A program made the translations under genes and the position numbers. From NCBI RefSeq assembly GCF_900111155.1, contig NZ_FOGG01000014.1, positions 62,001 through 126,000 of the forward strand: a stretch of 64,000 nt of DNA, given 5' to 3'. The notes below the pieces were generated by a model. The model searched no databases. It was not told the DNA's origin and worked only from the letters and a program-made list of their open reading frames with translations. This stretch comes from Pedobacter rhizosphaerae. Its GTDB lineage: Bacteria > Bacteroidota > Bacteroidia > Sphingobacteriales > Sphingobacteriaceae. Shown in pieces: positions 51,545 through 60,882 of this stretch; within the stretch, counting starts at the first letter, position 1, and every line of letters starts with the position of its first letter.

Positions 51545-54388
51545 TTAGCCTTCCATTTCCTTTTTCAAAAACTTTCCTGTTAAGCTAATTGGATTTTGAA
51601 TCAGGCCCTCAGGCGTTCCTTCAAAAAGAATTCTGCCTCCTCCTGCTCCACCTTCTTCTCCCAGATCAATTACCCAATCGGCTACCTTTACCACATCTAA
51701 ATTGTGTTCAATAACCAATATGGTATTTCCACGGTCGACCAGTTGATTTAATACACCTAGCAAAACATTAATATCTTCAAAATGCAAACCAGTAGTAGGT
51801 TCATCTAAAATGTAAAAAGTTTTACCTGTATCTTTCTTAGAAAGTTCTGTAGCCAGCTTCACCCGCTGGGCTTCTCCTCCTGATAGGGTAACAGAAGATT
51901 GACCTAAAGTGATGTAACCTAAGCCCACATCCTTAAGTGTTTTGATTTTGCGATAAATAATTGGAATGTGCTCAAAGAAAGTACAAGCATCCTCAATACT
52001 CATATCTAAAACATCACTAATCGACTTTCCTCTATATCGTACCTCTAAGGTCTCTCTATTATACCTTCTGCCACCGCATTCTTCGCAAGGCACCTGTACA
52101 TCAGGCAGAAAGTTCATTTCAATTACTTTCATTCCTGCTCCCTGGCAGGTTTCACATCTTCCACCTTTTACGTTAAACGAAAAACGGCCAGGTTTGTACC
52201 CTCTTATTTTAGCCTCTGGAAGCTGAACAAACAAGTTTCTGATGTCAGAAAATACACCTGTATACGTAGAAGGATTAGATCTTGGTGTTCTACCAATCGG
52301 TGTCTGGTCAATCTCAATTACTTTATCTATCTCCTTTAAACCCGTAATCTTCTCGTATGGAAGCGGTGTTTTCTTCGCCCTGAAAAAATGGTGATTTAAA
52401 ATAGGATATAGCGTCTCTGCAATCAAACTCGATTTTCCACTTCCGGAAACTCCGGTAACGGCAATAAATTTACCTAGAGGAAAATCTACTGAAACATCTT
52501 TTAAGTTATGACCACTGGCTTTAATGATGGATAATTTATGTCCATTACCTTTTCGCCTTTCTTTAGGAATTTCAATACTTTTTTTACCGTTGAGATAGGC
52601 TGCCGTTAAGGTTTTGGATTTCAAAATATCCTTAGCTGTTCCTTCAGCAACAATCTGTCCGCCATGAATACCGGCACCCGGGCCAACATCAATTACCCAA
52701 TCGGCTTCCAGAATCATATCCTTATCGTGCTCTACCACTAAAACCGTGTTCCCTAAATCACGTAAATTTTTCAGTGCATTAATAAGGCGCTCATTATCTC
52801 TCTGATGAAGCCCAATACTTGGCTCATCCAGAATATACATTACATTCATTAACTGAGAACCAATCTGCGTAGCTAAACGAATGCGCTGAGCTTCTCCACC
52901 AGACAAAGTTCTCGCTGTACGATCTAGGGTTAAATAGGTAAGTCCAACATCAGTTAAAAATCCGATCCTGGCTTTAATTTCCTTTAAAATCTCTTTGGCA
53001 ATGATATTCTGACGATCAGAAAGACGGCTATCTACATGTTCAAACCAGGTCCTCAATTGGTTGATGTCCATGGAAGACAAATCGAAAATGTTCATTCCAT
53101 CTACCTTGAAATGTAAGCTTTCTTTTTTCAAACGTGCTCCGTTACATTCCGGACAGGTTTTCAGTTTACGGAAAGTCTCCATATCATCTACCGCAGCCTC
53201 GCCACGCTTCTCGTTCTGTTCTTCCAGCATCTTGATGATACCATCAAAAGTAATGTTGTAGTTCTGAACGTTCCACTTGTTGTATTCTACGGCTACACTG
53301 ATCAAATCATGAGAACCATTTAAAATGATATTGATAACCTCATCGCTGAGCTTCTCTATAGGCGTAGACAGAGAGAAATTATATTTTTTGGCCAATGCCT
53401 TTAACACCTGGAACATCCAGATATCGCGGTATTCGCCTAGTGGTGCTAAACCACCATTTAAAATACTGAGTTTTGGATTGGGAATAACCGATTCTTTGTC
53501 CACTACGAAAATATAGCCCAATCCGTCGCAACGCTCACAAGCCCCATAAGGCGAGTTGAATGAGAAGCTGTTTGGCTGAGGTTCATCATAAGAGATACCT
53601 GTGGTTGGACACATCAGGAACTTACTGAAATGGGCAACATGATTATCCTTATCACTGATCTTGATTACCCCTTTACCCATTTTCATGGCGATTTGTAAAG
53701 AATCTAAAAGGCGCTTATTGTCTTTTTCATCAACAATTAACCGGTCAATTACTACTTCAATATCATGGATTTTATAACGATCGACCTGCATTTTGGCCGT
53801 AATATCTTTGATTTCACCATCCACACGAACCTTAACATAACCTTGTTTACGGATTTGTTCAAAAAGTTCGCGGTAATGTCCCTTTCTTCCTTTAACCACC
53901 GGAGCTAAAATATTGACAGCTACGCCCGAGAATTTCTTAAAGATGTTCTGGAGAATCTGGTCTTCACTCATACGCTCCATCTTCTCACCGGTATTATAAG
54001 AATAGGCATCGGCAACACGTGCATACAGCAAACGCATGAAATCGTAAATCTCGGTAATGGTTCCAACCGTTGAACGAGGATTTTTGCTGGTAGTTTTCTG
54101 CTCAATAGCAATAACCGGGCTCAGGCCCGATACCTTGTCCACATCAGGTCTTTCCATGCCGCCCATAAACTGACGGCTGTAAGCACTAAATGTTTCCATG
54201 TAGCGACGTTGTCCTTCGGCATATATGGTATCAAAAGCCAAAGATGATTTCCCGCTGCCGCTTAGGCCGGTAATTACGACCATTTTGTTGCGCGGGAAAC
54301 TTACATCGATATTTTTTAAATTATGTACTCTGGCACCGTATACCTCTACCTCTTTTTGCTCACCCAGATCGATTGATTTACTGCTCAT
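51545..54388 (-). CDS. uvrA: Excinuclease ABC subunit UvrA
   Basis: 947 aa. Two ABC ATPase modules: Walker A GLSGSGKSS (about 42-50) and GVSGSGKSS (about 642-650), both ABC signatures (TLSGGEAQRIRLA, TLSGGEAQRVKLA) and zinc-binding Cys clusters (CERCDGLGYIF, CPECNGARL, CETCQGAG/CEECGGRRY). UvrA finds bulky lesions with UvrB in nucleotide excision repair. Stand-alone gene without uvrB nearby. Confidence 0.97.
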   Translation of the reverse strand: MSSKSIDLGEQKEVEVYGARVHNLKNIDVSFPRNKMVVITGLSGSGKSSLAFDTIYAEGQRRYMETFSAYSRQFMGGMERPDVDKVSGLSPVIAIEQKTTSKNPRSTVGTITEIYDFMRLLYARVADAYSYNTGEKMERMSEDQILQNIFKKFSGVAVNILAPVVKGRKGHYRELFEQIRKQGYVKVRVDGEIKDITAKMQVDRYKIHDIEVVIDRLIVDEKDNKRLLDSLQIAMKMGKGVIKISDKDNHVAHFSKFLMCPTTGISYDEPQPNSFSFNSPYGACERCDGLGYIFVVDKESVIPNPKLSILNGGLAPLGEYRDIWMFQVLKALAKKYNFSLSTPIEKLSDEVINIILNGSHDLISVAVEYNKWNVQNYNITFDGIIKMLEEQNEKRGEAAVDDMETFRKLKTCPECNGARLKKESLHFKVDGMNIFDLSSMDINQLRTWFEHVDSRLSDRQNIIAKEILKEIKARIGFLTDVGLTYLTLDRTARTLSGGEAQRIRLATQIGSQLMNVMYILDEPSIGLHQRDNERLINALKNLRDLGNTVLVVEHDKDMILEADWVIDVGPGAGIHGGQIVAEGTAKDILKSKTLTAAYLNGKKSIEIPKERRKGNGHKLSIIKASGHNLKDVSVDFPLGKFIAVTGVSGSGKSSLIAETLYPILNHHFFRAKKTPLPYEKITGLKEIDKVIEIDQTPIGRTPRSNPSTYTGVFSDIRNLFVQLPEAKIRGYKPGRFSFNVKGGRCETCQGAGMKVIEMNFLPDVQVPCEECGGRRYNRETLEVRYRGKSISDVLDMSIEDACTFFEHIPIIYRKIKTLKDVGLGYITLGQSSVTLSGGEAQRVKLATELSKKDTGKTFYILDEPTTGLHFEDINVLLGVLNQLVDRGNTILVIEHNLDVVKVADWVIDLGEEGGAGGGRILFEGTPEGLIQNPISLTGKFLKKEMEG

Positions 54389-54832
54389 ATTGTCTTTAAA
54401 AGTTGCTCGGAATCAGACGGAAGAATGGCTAAATTCCAATCCGCAAAATTGCTAAAAATTTTATCAAAAAGAAAGCTTAAATCAATCTGTATTCAGGACT
54501 GATTGTCATATTTACAGTTCTTGAAATTTAAGCGCTTTTCAGAGATTAACATCACTGCCAGACAAGTGTTTTTTAATTTTCATAAAAAGCTTCATATCAT
54601 ACTTAATGTCATCCTTCTCCCGCAGATTAAACAGGTTTTTAATGTAAATGATTTCAGCATAGATTTCACTCTGCGTATATCTGCCTAAATCAGCGGAAAA
54701 CCAAAATTAATGTTGACAAATTGTGATAAATTATATTAAATTTATATTCCCCAAAAGAATAACCAAACCGCTTGTTTTCCAAACCCAAATCGAAAAACAC
54801 ACTATTTAATAACAAACAAAAGATATAATACT
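54389..54832. other. 444-bp gap with one dispersed repeat
   Basis: Holds the uvrA promoter region, the repeat at 54618-54701, and the promoter region of the VOC gene (AT-rich, TAAATTTA near 54738). No gene recognised; a 61-codon frame at 54503 runs through the repeat and has no family look. Confidence 0.7.
54618..54701. repeat. Dispersed repeat ending aaatcagcgg
   Basis: CCGCAGATT (54620-54628) is nearly inverted at 54689-54697 (AATCAGCGG). Between them is tctgcgtatatctgccta. The right end recurs at 38331-38343 and the arm cagcggg at 12153. Confidence 0.55.
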
Positions 54833-55273
54833 ATGGCATCAGTTAATCCTTACCTTACTTTTAAGGGAAATTGCGAAGAGGCATTCACCTTTTACAAATC
54901 TGTTTTCGGGGGAGAATTCCCTTACATCGGCAAATTCAAAGATATGCCACCTGCAGAAGGCAGCGAGCCACTATCAGCAGAAGATGGCGAGAAAATTATG
55001 CACGTTTCCTTACCTATCAGCAAAGAAACTACTTTAATGGGTAGTGATACCGTTGGCAGCTATTGCGCTTCAGTTACCTTTGGCAACAACTTTTCGATCT
55101 CCATTAATGCAGACAGTACTGAAGAAGCCGATAAATTATTCGATGGCCTATCTGCCGGCGGACAAGTGACTATGCCGATGAACAAAACTTTTTGGGGTGC
55201 TTATTTCGGCATGTTCGTAGATAAATTCGGGATTAGCTGGATGGTGAATTATGATGAGGCTCCAAAAGGCTGA
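54833..55273 (+). CDS. VOC-family (PhnB-like) protein
   Basis: 146 aa, one vicinal-oxygen-chelate module of two beta-alpha-beta-beta-beta units: YLTFKGNCEEAFTFYKSVFGG at the start and WGAYFGMFVDKFGISWMVNY at the end. It matches the 3-demethylubiquinone methyltransferase-like/PhnB group. Metal-ligand residues are not obvious and the substrate is unknown. Followed by its own terminator. Confidence 0.87.
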   Translation: MASVNPYLTFKGNCEEAFTFYKSVFGGEFPYIGKFKDMPPAEGSEPLSAEDGEKIMHVSLPISKETTLMGSDTVGSYCASVTFGNNFSISINADSTEEADKLFDGLSAGGQVTMPMNKTFWGAYFGMFVDKFGISWMVNYDEAPKG

Positions 55274-55302
55274 TCCTCTCTTCTATAAAGAATTTCATTT
55301 GG

Positions 55303-55334
55303 GGCTGCGCATAATCATATGTGCAGCCTTTTTA
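55303..55334 (+). terminator. Terminator of the VOC gene
   Basis: GGCTGCGCAT pairs with ATGTGCAGCC (one G-T pair), followed by TTTTT. The plus-strand T-run fits the VOC gene. Confidence 0.85.
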
Positions 55335-55344
55335 GCAGCCCATA

Positions 55345-56391
55345 CTACCATTTGATAGTAGTTCCATTTTCTGTAGGGTGGCCGGTGCAAACCAGAACGC
55401 GGCCTTTTGAAAGTTCTTCATCGGTAAGTACCTCATTGTAATCCATCCTCACCCCTCCTTTGGTACAAGTTGCCGCACAAGTACTACACATCCCGGCATG
55501 GCAGCTGTAAGGCAATTTAATTTTATGCTCCAAGGCCACATCCAATATTCTTTTTGGCCAGGGAATCTCGAGTTGATGTACTTCACCTTTAAAATCCAAA
55601 ACAACGGAATAGGTATTTTTATCGACCACCTTTTCTGCAGAGCTATCATCCTCATCCAATTCATCTTCAGGCAAAACAAAGGTTTCTCTTTTAATCTGCT
55701 TTATATCGAAACCCATACCCAATAAGGTAATCCGGCATAAATCCATATAAATGATCGGGCCGCAAGTATAGAAAAGCGCTTTTTCAGGTTCATGTTGCAG
55801 GAATTCTTTTAACAGCCTTTCAATATAAAACTTGTTTAACCGGGCGGTCATTAAATTCTTACTGTTGCTAAAAACCCATACAATTTTTAATCTATCGGGG
55901 TATTTTTGTTGCCATTCATTCAGCTCATCATAAAATAATGCATCTTCTCTCGATCGGTTACTGTACACTAATATAATCCTCGAATTTTGCTCTCTTACCA
56001 AAGCGGTTTTAAGAATCGAAAACAGTGGGGTAATTCCTACACCAGCTGCAAAAAGGAATACATCCCGGTAAACTTTTTCATCGGGCAGGTAACTAAAGAG
56101 CCCCTGCGGTTCTTGTCCGAGCAATATATCGTTTAATGCCGTTTTATGGTGTAACAATCTAGAAATCTCTCCATTTTCTACCCGTTTTACGGTGATAGAT
56201 AGCGGCTCCTTCACATCAGGAGAACTACTGAAAGAGTAAGACCTTCTAACTTCCTTGTGCTTTCCTTGAAAAATGAGTGATATAAACTGTCCAGCCAAAT
56301 AACGAGGGTATTCCCCATCTACCGGTTCAAATTGAAAAGTAATGTTTTCTCCAGGCTGGTTGATGATCTTAGTGATCCGAAGTTTGAACAT
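55345..56391 (-). CDS. PaaE-like flavin reductase with C-terminal 2Fe-2S ferredoxin domain
   Basis: 348 aa from the ATG at 56391; the frame is open 19 codons more without conserved sequence. FAD domain RRSYSFSSSP (about 65-74), NAD domain FAAGVGITPLFSIL (about 115-128), then a plant-type ferredoxin with Cys297, Cys302, Cys305 and Cys335. Such proteins pass electrons from NAD(P)H to an oxygenase or desaturase. No oxygenase is adjacent; the di-iron enzyme at 10964 is one possible partner in the genome, only as speculation. Confidence 0.9.
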   Translation of the reverse strand: MFKLRITKIINQPGENITFQFEPVDGEYPRYLAGQFISLIFQGKHKEVRRSYSFSSSPDVKEPLSITVKRVENGEISRLLHHKTALNDILLGQEPQGLFSYLPDEKVYRDVFLFAAGVGITPLFSILKTALVREQNSRIILVYSNRSREDALFYDELNEWQQKYPDRLKIVWVFSNSKNLMTARLNKFYIERLLKEFLQHEPEKALFYTCGPIIYMDLCRITLLGMGFDIKQIKRETFVLPEDELDEDDSSAEKVVDKNTYSVVLDFKGEVHQLEIPWPKRILDVALEHKIKLPYSCHAGMCSTCAATCTKGGVRMDYNEVLTDEELSKGRVLVCTGHPTENGTTIKW

Positions 56392-56461
56392 AATGCAAAG
56401 AAAAGGATTTGGTTTGAAAGCGGAAAGGCTAAAGCTGAACTCCGTCAAAGGTACTTAGGAT

Positions 56462-56504
56462 AGTCGTTAGTACTTAATCGTTAGTACCTAGTCGTTAGTA
56501 TATA
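56462..56504 (+). repeat. Three tandem 14-15-bp units
   Basis: agtcgttagtactta, then two similar units (tcgttagtaccta, tcgttagtatata). It lies in the gap between the oxidoreductase and the lytic transglycosylase and has no coding sense. Confidence 0.6.
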
Positions 56505-56571
56505 GACAGGGCGGTTAACCTTTCAATCGTCCAATCTTGATACTTGATACTCAAATCTCGATACTAACAAA

Positions 56572-56602
56572 CAAAAAGCGTCCTGATTTAAAACCAGGAC
56601 GC
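56572..56602 (-). terminator. Terminator of the lytic transglycosylase gene
   Basis: On the minus strand GCGTCCTG pairs with CAGGACGC, followed by TTTTTGTTTG, 34 bp past the stop. Confidence 0.88.
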
Positions 56603-56635
56603 CCTTACCAAATGCTTTGTCTTTTATGTTAATTA

Positions 56636-57412
56636 TTATTCAGCGTTATAAGCCAATAATGATTTCGGTTTTTCGTATCCGTAACGTGCTGGGTGTTCCA
56701 TAATCTGTTTCATAGAAATCAATTTATAAACATAGCCACCGGTTTCGCGGTTTAGCTTCAGTTTATAATAATTATCCTGATTTTGATTATTGATTTGTCT
56801 GCGTAAGCGACCGTCACCAACATTGTAAGCCGCAGCTACCAATGTCCAGCTCTCTAAACCGCCATACATTTCTTTAATGTATTTGCATGCTGCAATGGTT
56901 GATTTACGCAAGTTGTAGCGTTCATCTACTCTACCATTAACTTTTAAACCATACATACGGGCCGTGGATGGCATAAACTGCCAAATTCCAGCCGCACCTT
57001 TTGGAGAAACGCCAGCCTGAAGGCCAGATTCTACCAGTGCTACATATTTAAAATCGTTAGGGATTCCGTAAGCTGCAAGTATAGGTTCGATAATAGGGAA
57101 CCATTCAGCCGCTTTTCTATGTAAACGATGTGTTTGCAGGTGACCATAGGTGTGTGCTGCAAGGGTTTTCTTCATTTTGCGTTCTATCCGCTTATCTCCT
57201 AGGGGTAGCGTTTCTTCTGCAAAATTTAACTGAGCCATTAAAGAAATCGGTTCTTTTTCTGGGATTTCAGCTTTTTGTGTTGTTGTTGTTGTGTCAGAAT
57301 TTTCTTTTTCTAAAAGACTTTCTTTTGCTTGGGGCATTTGGTAAGCGAACACTTTTGCCAATATAAATAATGCTGCCATTACTATAAATGGGATCATGTG
57401 TTTCTTTAACAT
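56636..57412 (-). CDS. Lytic transglycosylase (SLT domain)
   Basis: 258 aa from the ATG at 57412, preceded by an AGGAGG ribosome-binding site, unusual in this window. A hydrophobic start (MIPFIVMAALFILAKVFA) is a signal or anchor. The catalytic Glu128 lies in ALVESGLQ, followed by SPKGAAGIWQFMPSTARMYG and AAYNVGDG, the SLT motifs. It cleaves the glycan strands of peptidoglycan in the periplasm. MltD-like but without visible LysM domains. Confidence 0.92.
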   Translation of the reverse strand: MLKKHMIPFIVMAALFILAKVFAYQMPQAKESLLEKENSDTTTTTQKAEIPEKEPISLMAQLNFAEETLPLGDKRIERKMKKTLAAHTYGHLQTHRLHRKAAEWFPIIEPILAAYGIPNDFKYVALVESGLQAGVSPKGAAGIWQFMPSTARMYGLKVNGRVDERYNLRKSTIAACKYIKEMYGGLESWTLVAAAYNVGDGRLRRQINNQNQDNYYKLKLNRETGGYVYKLISMKQIMEHPARYGYEKPKSLLAYNAE

Positions 57413-57611
57413 CTTCCTCCTTTTTTTGGTGAAACTTATAAAAAACGTTGGCAAAGGTAAAAAATAATAATCAGATTATCAAATAGTTACAAAAATAGCC
57501 GCCAAAATCAGCCTTTAAAGTGCTTTAAACGTGGATTTTAAATTTGGATTTTTAAGGCAGTTTTTCTATTTTAGAGGCTATTTTTTGAGTAAATTTTTCC
57601 GCTCTCTAAAA

Positions 57612-57642
57612 TTGTTTTATTGGTCTATTTTGCATAAATTTG
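57612..57642 (+). promoter_or_regulatory. Promoter of rluB
   Basis: TTG (57612-57614), about 20 bp, then TAAATTTG (57635-57642). The rluB ATG lies 34 bp downstream. Confidence 0.55.
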
Positions 57643-57676
57643 CAGCCCGCATTTTTGATGTGGATAAAAGCGTATC

Positions 57677-59149
57677 ATGATAAATAAAAACAACAGGAAC
57701 AGTCGGGATGACAAGTCCAAATCCGGTGGTCGAAAAACAGAAGGCAGAACTAATGATGCCAGACCTGACAGAAGAAAAACAGGTGATAGAGACCAAAAAT
57801 TCAGCAAATCATCCGATTCAAAAGACGGCTTCAGACCTAGAAGCACAGAAGGTAAAGATTTCAAATCTAAATCCTTCGGAGACAAAAGAGATTTCAAACC
57901 CAGAGGAGATCGCGATTTCAAATCCAAAGACAGCGAGCCAAAGGGATTCAAATTTGGCGATAGAGAATTCAAATCAAAAGATTCAAACGCTAAATCAGAA
58001 GACCGCAGCTTCAAATCAAGAGACTACAAACCTAGAACAGGTGATAGAGATTTCAGATCAAGAGAAGACAGACCCAGAACAGGCGACAGAGATTTTAAAT
58101 CAAGAGAGGACAGACCTAGAACAGGTGACAGGGATTTCAAATCAAGAGATGATAAACCCAGAGATTACAAACCAAGAGGAGAACGTGATTTCAAATCTAA
58201 GGATGGCGGTTCGAGAGATTTTAAACCGAAATATGGGGAGCGTGGATTTAAGCCCAGAGAGGGAAGATCTGACGACTTTAAGCCTAGCGCAGGAAGCTCT
58301 AGAGATGTAAAGCCAAGACCGGGAACTGACAGCAGACCTTTCAGAAAAAGAGAAGAAAGCGCAAGAGATACCGAGTTTAACCGCGAAGAAAGAACCGTAA
58401 TTAAACAAGGTCGCAAAACAAATGAAGACAAAGGCTTAATCCGCCTTAACAGATATATTTCAAATGCAGGAATTTGCTCCCGTCGTAAGGCAGACGAACT
58501 TATTGCTGCAGGTATTATTACGGTAAACGGTGAATCCGTTACTGAATTAGGCCACAAAGTTGATCCTACAAAAGATCAGGTTCGTTACAATGGCGAACTA
58601 TTGAAACGTGAAAAGAAAGTTTACGTTTTATTAAACAAGCCTAAAGATTACATTACCACAACTGACGATCCACAGGAACGCAAAACCGTAATGCAATTGG
58701 TTGATAAAGCTAGCAGAGAGCGCATCTATCCTGTTGGGCGTTTAGACAGAAACACAACTGGCTTATTATTGATGACCAATGATGGTGATCTTGCCGACAA
58801 GTTATCTCACCCTAAAAATGGCATTACCAAAATCTACAATGTAGAATTAGACAAAAACCTTTCACAAGGTGATTTAAATAAAATTGCATTTGGGTTAGAG
58901 TTAGAGGATGGCCTTATTAAGCCAGACAATATTTCTTACGTTGCCGGGGCTTCAAAAAAAGAAGTTGGAATACAGATACACAGTGGCAAAAACCGTATTG
59001 TTCGTCGTATTTTCGAACACCTGGGTTACAGCGTTGAAAAATTAGACCGTGTGGTTTATGGCAACTTAACTAAAAAAGATCTTCCACGCGGAAGATGGCG
59101 TTACTTAGAAGAGCATGAATTGATTCAGATCAAACATCTTATTAAATAG
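57677..59149 (+). CDS. rluB: Ribosomal large-subunit pseudouridine synthase B-like, with long repetitive N-terminal region
   Basis: 490 aa. Residues 1-245 are Arg/Lys/Asp/Gly/Ser-rich and disordered, with many RDFKSRD-like units, including three exact-length 14-aa repeats at 119-160 (PRTGDRDFKSREDR). From 252 on comes an S4 RNA-binding domain (GLIRLNRYISNAGICSRRKADELI) and a RsuA-type catalytic domain with Asp357 in GRLDRNTTG. It modifies 23S rRNA (helix 89/90 region in E. coli). The charged extension probably adds RNA affinity. Codons stay in frame through the repeats. Confidence 0.92.
   Translation: MINKNNRNSRDDKSKSGGRKTEGRTNDARPDRRKTGDRDQKFSKSSDSKDGFRPRSTEGKDFKSKSFGDKRDFKPRGDRDFKSKDSEPKGFKFGDREFKSKDSNAKSEDRSFKSRDYKPRTGDRDFRSREDRPRTGDRDFKSREDRPRTGDRDFKSRDDKPRDYKPRGERDFKSKDGGSRDFKPKYGERGFKPREGRSDDFKPSAGSSRDVKPRPGTDSRPFRKREESARDTEFNREERTVIKQGRKTNEDKGLIRLNRYISNAGICSRRKADELIAAGIITVNGESVTELGHKVDPTKDQVRYNGELLKREKKVYVLLNKPKDYITTTDDPQERKTVMQLVDKASRERIYPVGRLDRNTTGLLLMTNDGDLADKLSHPKNGITKIYNVELDKNLSQGDLNKIAFGLELEDGLIKPDNISYVAGASKKEVGIQIHSGKNRIVRRIFEHLGYSVEKLDRVVYGNLTKKDLPRGRWRYLEEHELIQIKHLIK
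58031..58156 (+). repeat. Three 42-bp tandem repeats inside rluB
   Basis: The three units encode PRTGDRDFRSREDR, PRTGDRDFKSREDR and PRTGDRDFKSRDDK. Differences between units are mostly silent or conservative, so the protein repeat is kept by selection or is recent. Confidence 0.8.
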
Positions 59150-59153
59150 TATA

Positions 59154-59182
59154 AAAGGCAATCGAAAGGTTGCCTTTTTTTT
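59154..59182 (+). terminator. rluB terminator
   Basis: AAAGGCAA and TTGCCTTT form a stem around tcgaaagg, followed by a run of eight T. Confidence 0.9.
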
Positions 59183-59264
59183 GAATTGATATATCCCGAC
59201 AATACATTCTACTGATGGTGTTTCGTTAAGTTTTTCCCATATTTGTTTTCATTAAGAAAAATAC

Positions 59265-60377
59265 ATGAGAAAAGTCACCTCCTTAATATTTGCTCTGGCA
59301 TTATCTAGTGCTGCATTTGCCCAAAAAACAAATTACAACCTGCTGGTTGGCACATACACCAATGGAGGCAAGAGCGAAGGCATTTACACTTATCAGTTTA
59401 ATACCATCACTGCCAAGGCAACTTTAAAAAGTGTCGCTAAGAAGACAGACAATCCCAGTTATCTGGCCATCTCTCCTGATCGAAAATTTGTGTATGCTGT
59501 AAACGAAACAGGCAATACCAGTACTGTAAGTGCTTTTAAATACAATAACCTAACCGGTGAGCTATCTTTTTTAAACAAAGTAGACAGTCAGGGAGCAGAT
59601 CCTTGCCACATTACCGTTGACGGCAAAAACGTAATTGTTGCCAACTATTCTGGGGGTAGCTTAGCTGTTTTCGCCCGCATGGCTGATGGATCAATAGCAG
59701 AAGCCAAGCAGATTATTAAGCATACCGGAAAAAGCATTGATCCGAAAGGCAGACAACAAAGCGCACACGTACACATGGTACAATTCACCCCAGATCATAA
59801 ATATTTAATTTGCAATGATCTGGGAGAAGATTTAACGTACATTTATAATTATAACCCGTTAGCTAAATCAACTGTTTTATCCATCAAAACGGTTTTAAAA
59901 ACAAATGCAGGCTCGGGTCCAAGGCACATTACTTTTTCTCCTAACGGCAGATTTGCTTACCTGGCCCACGAGTTCAATGGAAAGATTACCGGATTTGTTT
60001 ACAGCAAGGGGAACCTCAAAAAAATTCAGGAGATCGGCACTACCCCTAAAGATTTTACAGGGAAAATCGATGGAGCAGATATTCATGTTTCCCCAGATGG
60101 TAAATTTCTTTACGAAACCAATCGCGGAGATGCGAATACTATCTCTGTTTTTTCTATCCTACCTACAGGTATTTTGCGTTTCGTAGAAACGGTGAGCACT
60201 TTAGGTAAAGGCCCTAGAAACTTCAGTATTGACCCTAGCGGGAAGTTTTTACTGGTAGGTCACCAGTACACAAACGATGTTGTAGTTTTCAACAGGAATA
60301 AAATTACTGGCAAACTTACCGATAGCGGAAAACGTATCGCTGTTGGCGCACCGGTATGCCTTGTATTTGACAAATAA
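59265..60377 (+). CDS. Secreted lactonase-family protein (6-phosphogluconolactonase-like beta-propeller)
   Basis: 370 aa with signal peptide (SLIFALALSSAAFAQ). A seven-bladed propeller of the YbhE/Pgl type: LLVGTYTNGGKSEGIYTY (about 25-42), NPSYLAISPDRKFVYAVNE, QSAHVHMVQFTPDHKY and GPRHITFSPNGRFAYLAHE. The E. coli relative hydrolyses 6-phosphogluconolactone in the cytoplasm; a secreted version more likely acts on another sugar lactone. Start of a three-gene run with 7 and 3 bp gaps. Confidence 0.9.
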   Translation: MRKVTSLIFALALSSAAFAQKTNYNLLVGTYTNGGKSEGIYTYQFNTITAKATLKSVAKKTDNPSYLAISPDRKFVYAVNETGNTSTVSAFKYNNLTGELSFLNKVDSQGADPCHITVDGKNVIVANYSGGSLAVFARMADGSIAEAKQIIKHTGKSIDPKGRQQSAHVHMVQFTPDHKYLICNDLGEDLTYIYNYNPLAKSTVLSIKTVLKTNAGSGPRHITFSPNGRFAYLAHEFNGKITGFVYSKGNLKKIQEIGTTPKDFTGKIDGADIHVSPDGKFLYETNRGDANTISVFSILPTGILRFVETVSTLGKGPRNFSIDPSGKFLLVGHQYTNDVVVFNRNKITGKLTDSGKRIAVGAPVCLVFDK

Positions 60378-60384
60378 TACGCTG

Positions 60385-60879
60385 ATGGAAAATTTCGACT
60401 GGACTAGGTTTACCATTAAAATCGCAATAAAGGCGGGCATTGAGGAAATTTATAATGCCTGGACCATCCCGACAGAAATTGAAAAATGGTTTTTAAGTGA
60501 TGCCAGCTATCAGGATGAAAATGGCGTAAATATTCCAAAGGACCAGAATATCCTTAAAGGAGATCTCTATAAGTGGATCTGGCATCTGTATGATGAGCTG
60601 GAAGAGGGCGTAATTACCATAGCAGATGGCTATGATAGCTTGCAATTTACTTTCGCCGGAACCTGCTTGGTAGATATCCAGCTAAGGGAAGAGTATGAAT
60701 ATACGATTGTGGAGCTAACGCAAAAAGACATTCCTACTGACGATGAATCTAAAAGAAATATCAGGTTAGGTTGCCACGGCGGCTGGAGCTTTTATCTGGT
60801 TAATCTAAAATCTGTATATGAAGGTGGCCTTGACCTCAGAAATAAAGATAATCGCTTTAAACCGATGTTAAATAATTAG
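60385..60879 (+). CDS. START/SRPBCC-fold protein (AHSA1-like)
   Basis: 164 aa from the ATG at 60385, 7 bp after the lactonase stop; the frame is open 14 codons more. N-terminal FTIKIAIKAGIEEIYNAWTI and C-terminal GGWSFYLVNLKSVYEGGLDLR fit the helix-grip fold with a ligand cavity. Ligand unknown. Likely cotranscribed with its neighbours. Confidence 0.83.
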   Translation: MENFDWTRFTIKIAIKAGIEEIYNAWTIPTEIEKWFLSDASYQDENGVNIPKDQNILKGDLYKWIWHLYDELEEGVITIADGYDSLQFTFAGTCLVDIQLREEYEYTIVELTQKDIPTDDESKRNIRLGCHGGWSFYLVNLKSVYEGGLDLRNKDNRFKPMLNN

Positions 60880-60882
60880 TCC

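Noticed and set aside
57708..58310. 200-codon open frame on the plus strand overlapping rluB
   Set aside because: It runs through the repetitive low-complexity part of rluB; open frames in all phases are expected there. Composition is that of the shifted repeats, and no start signal is seen.
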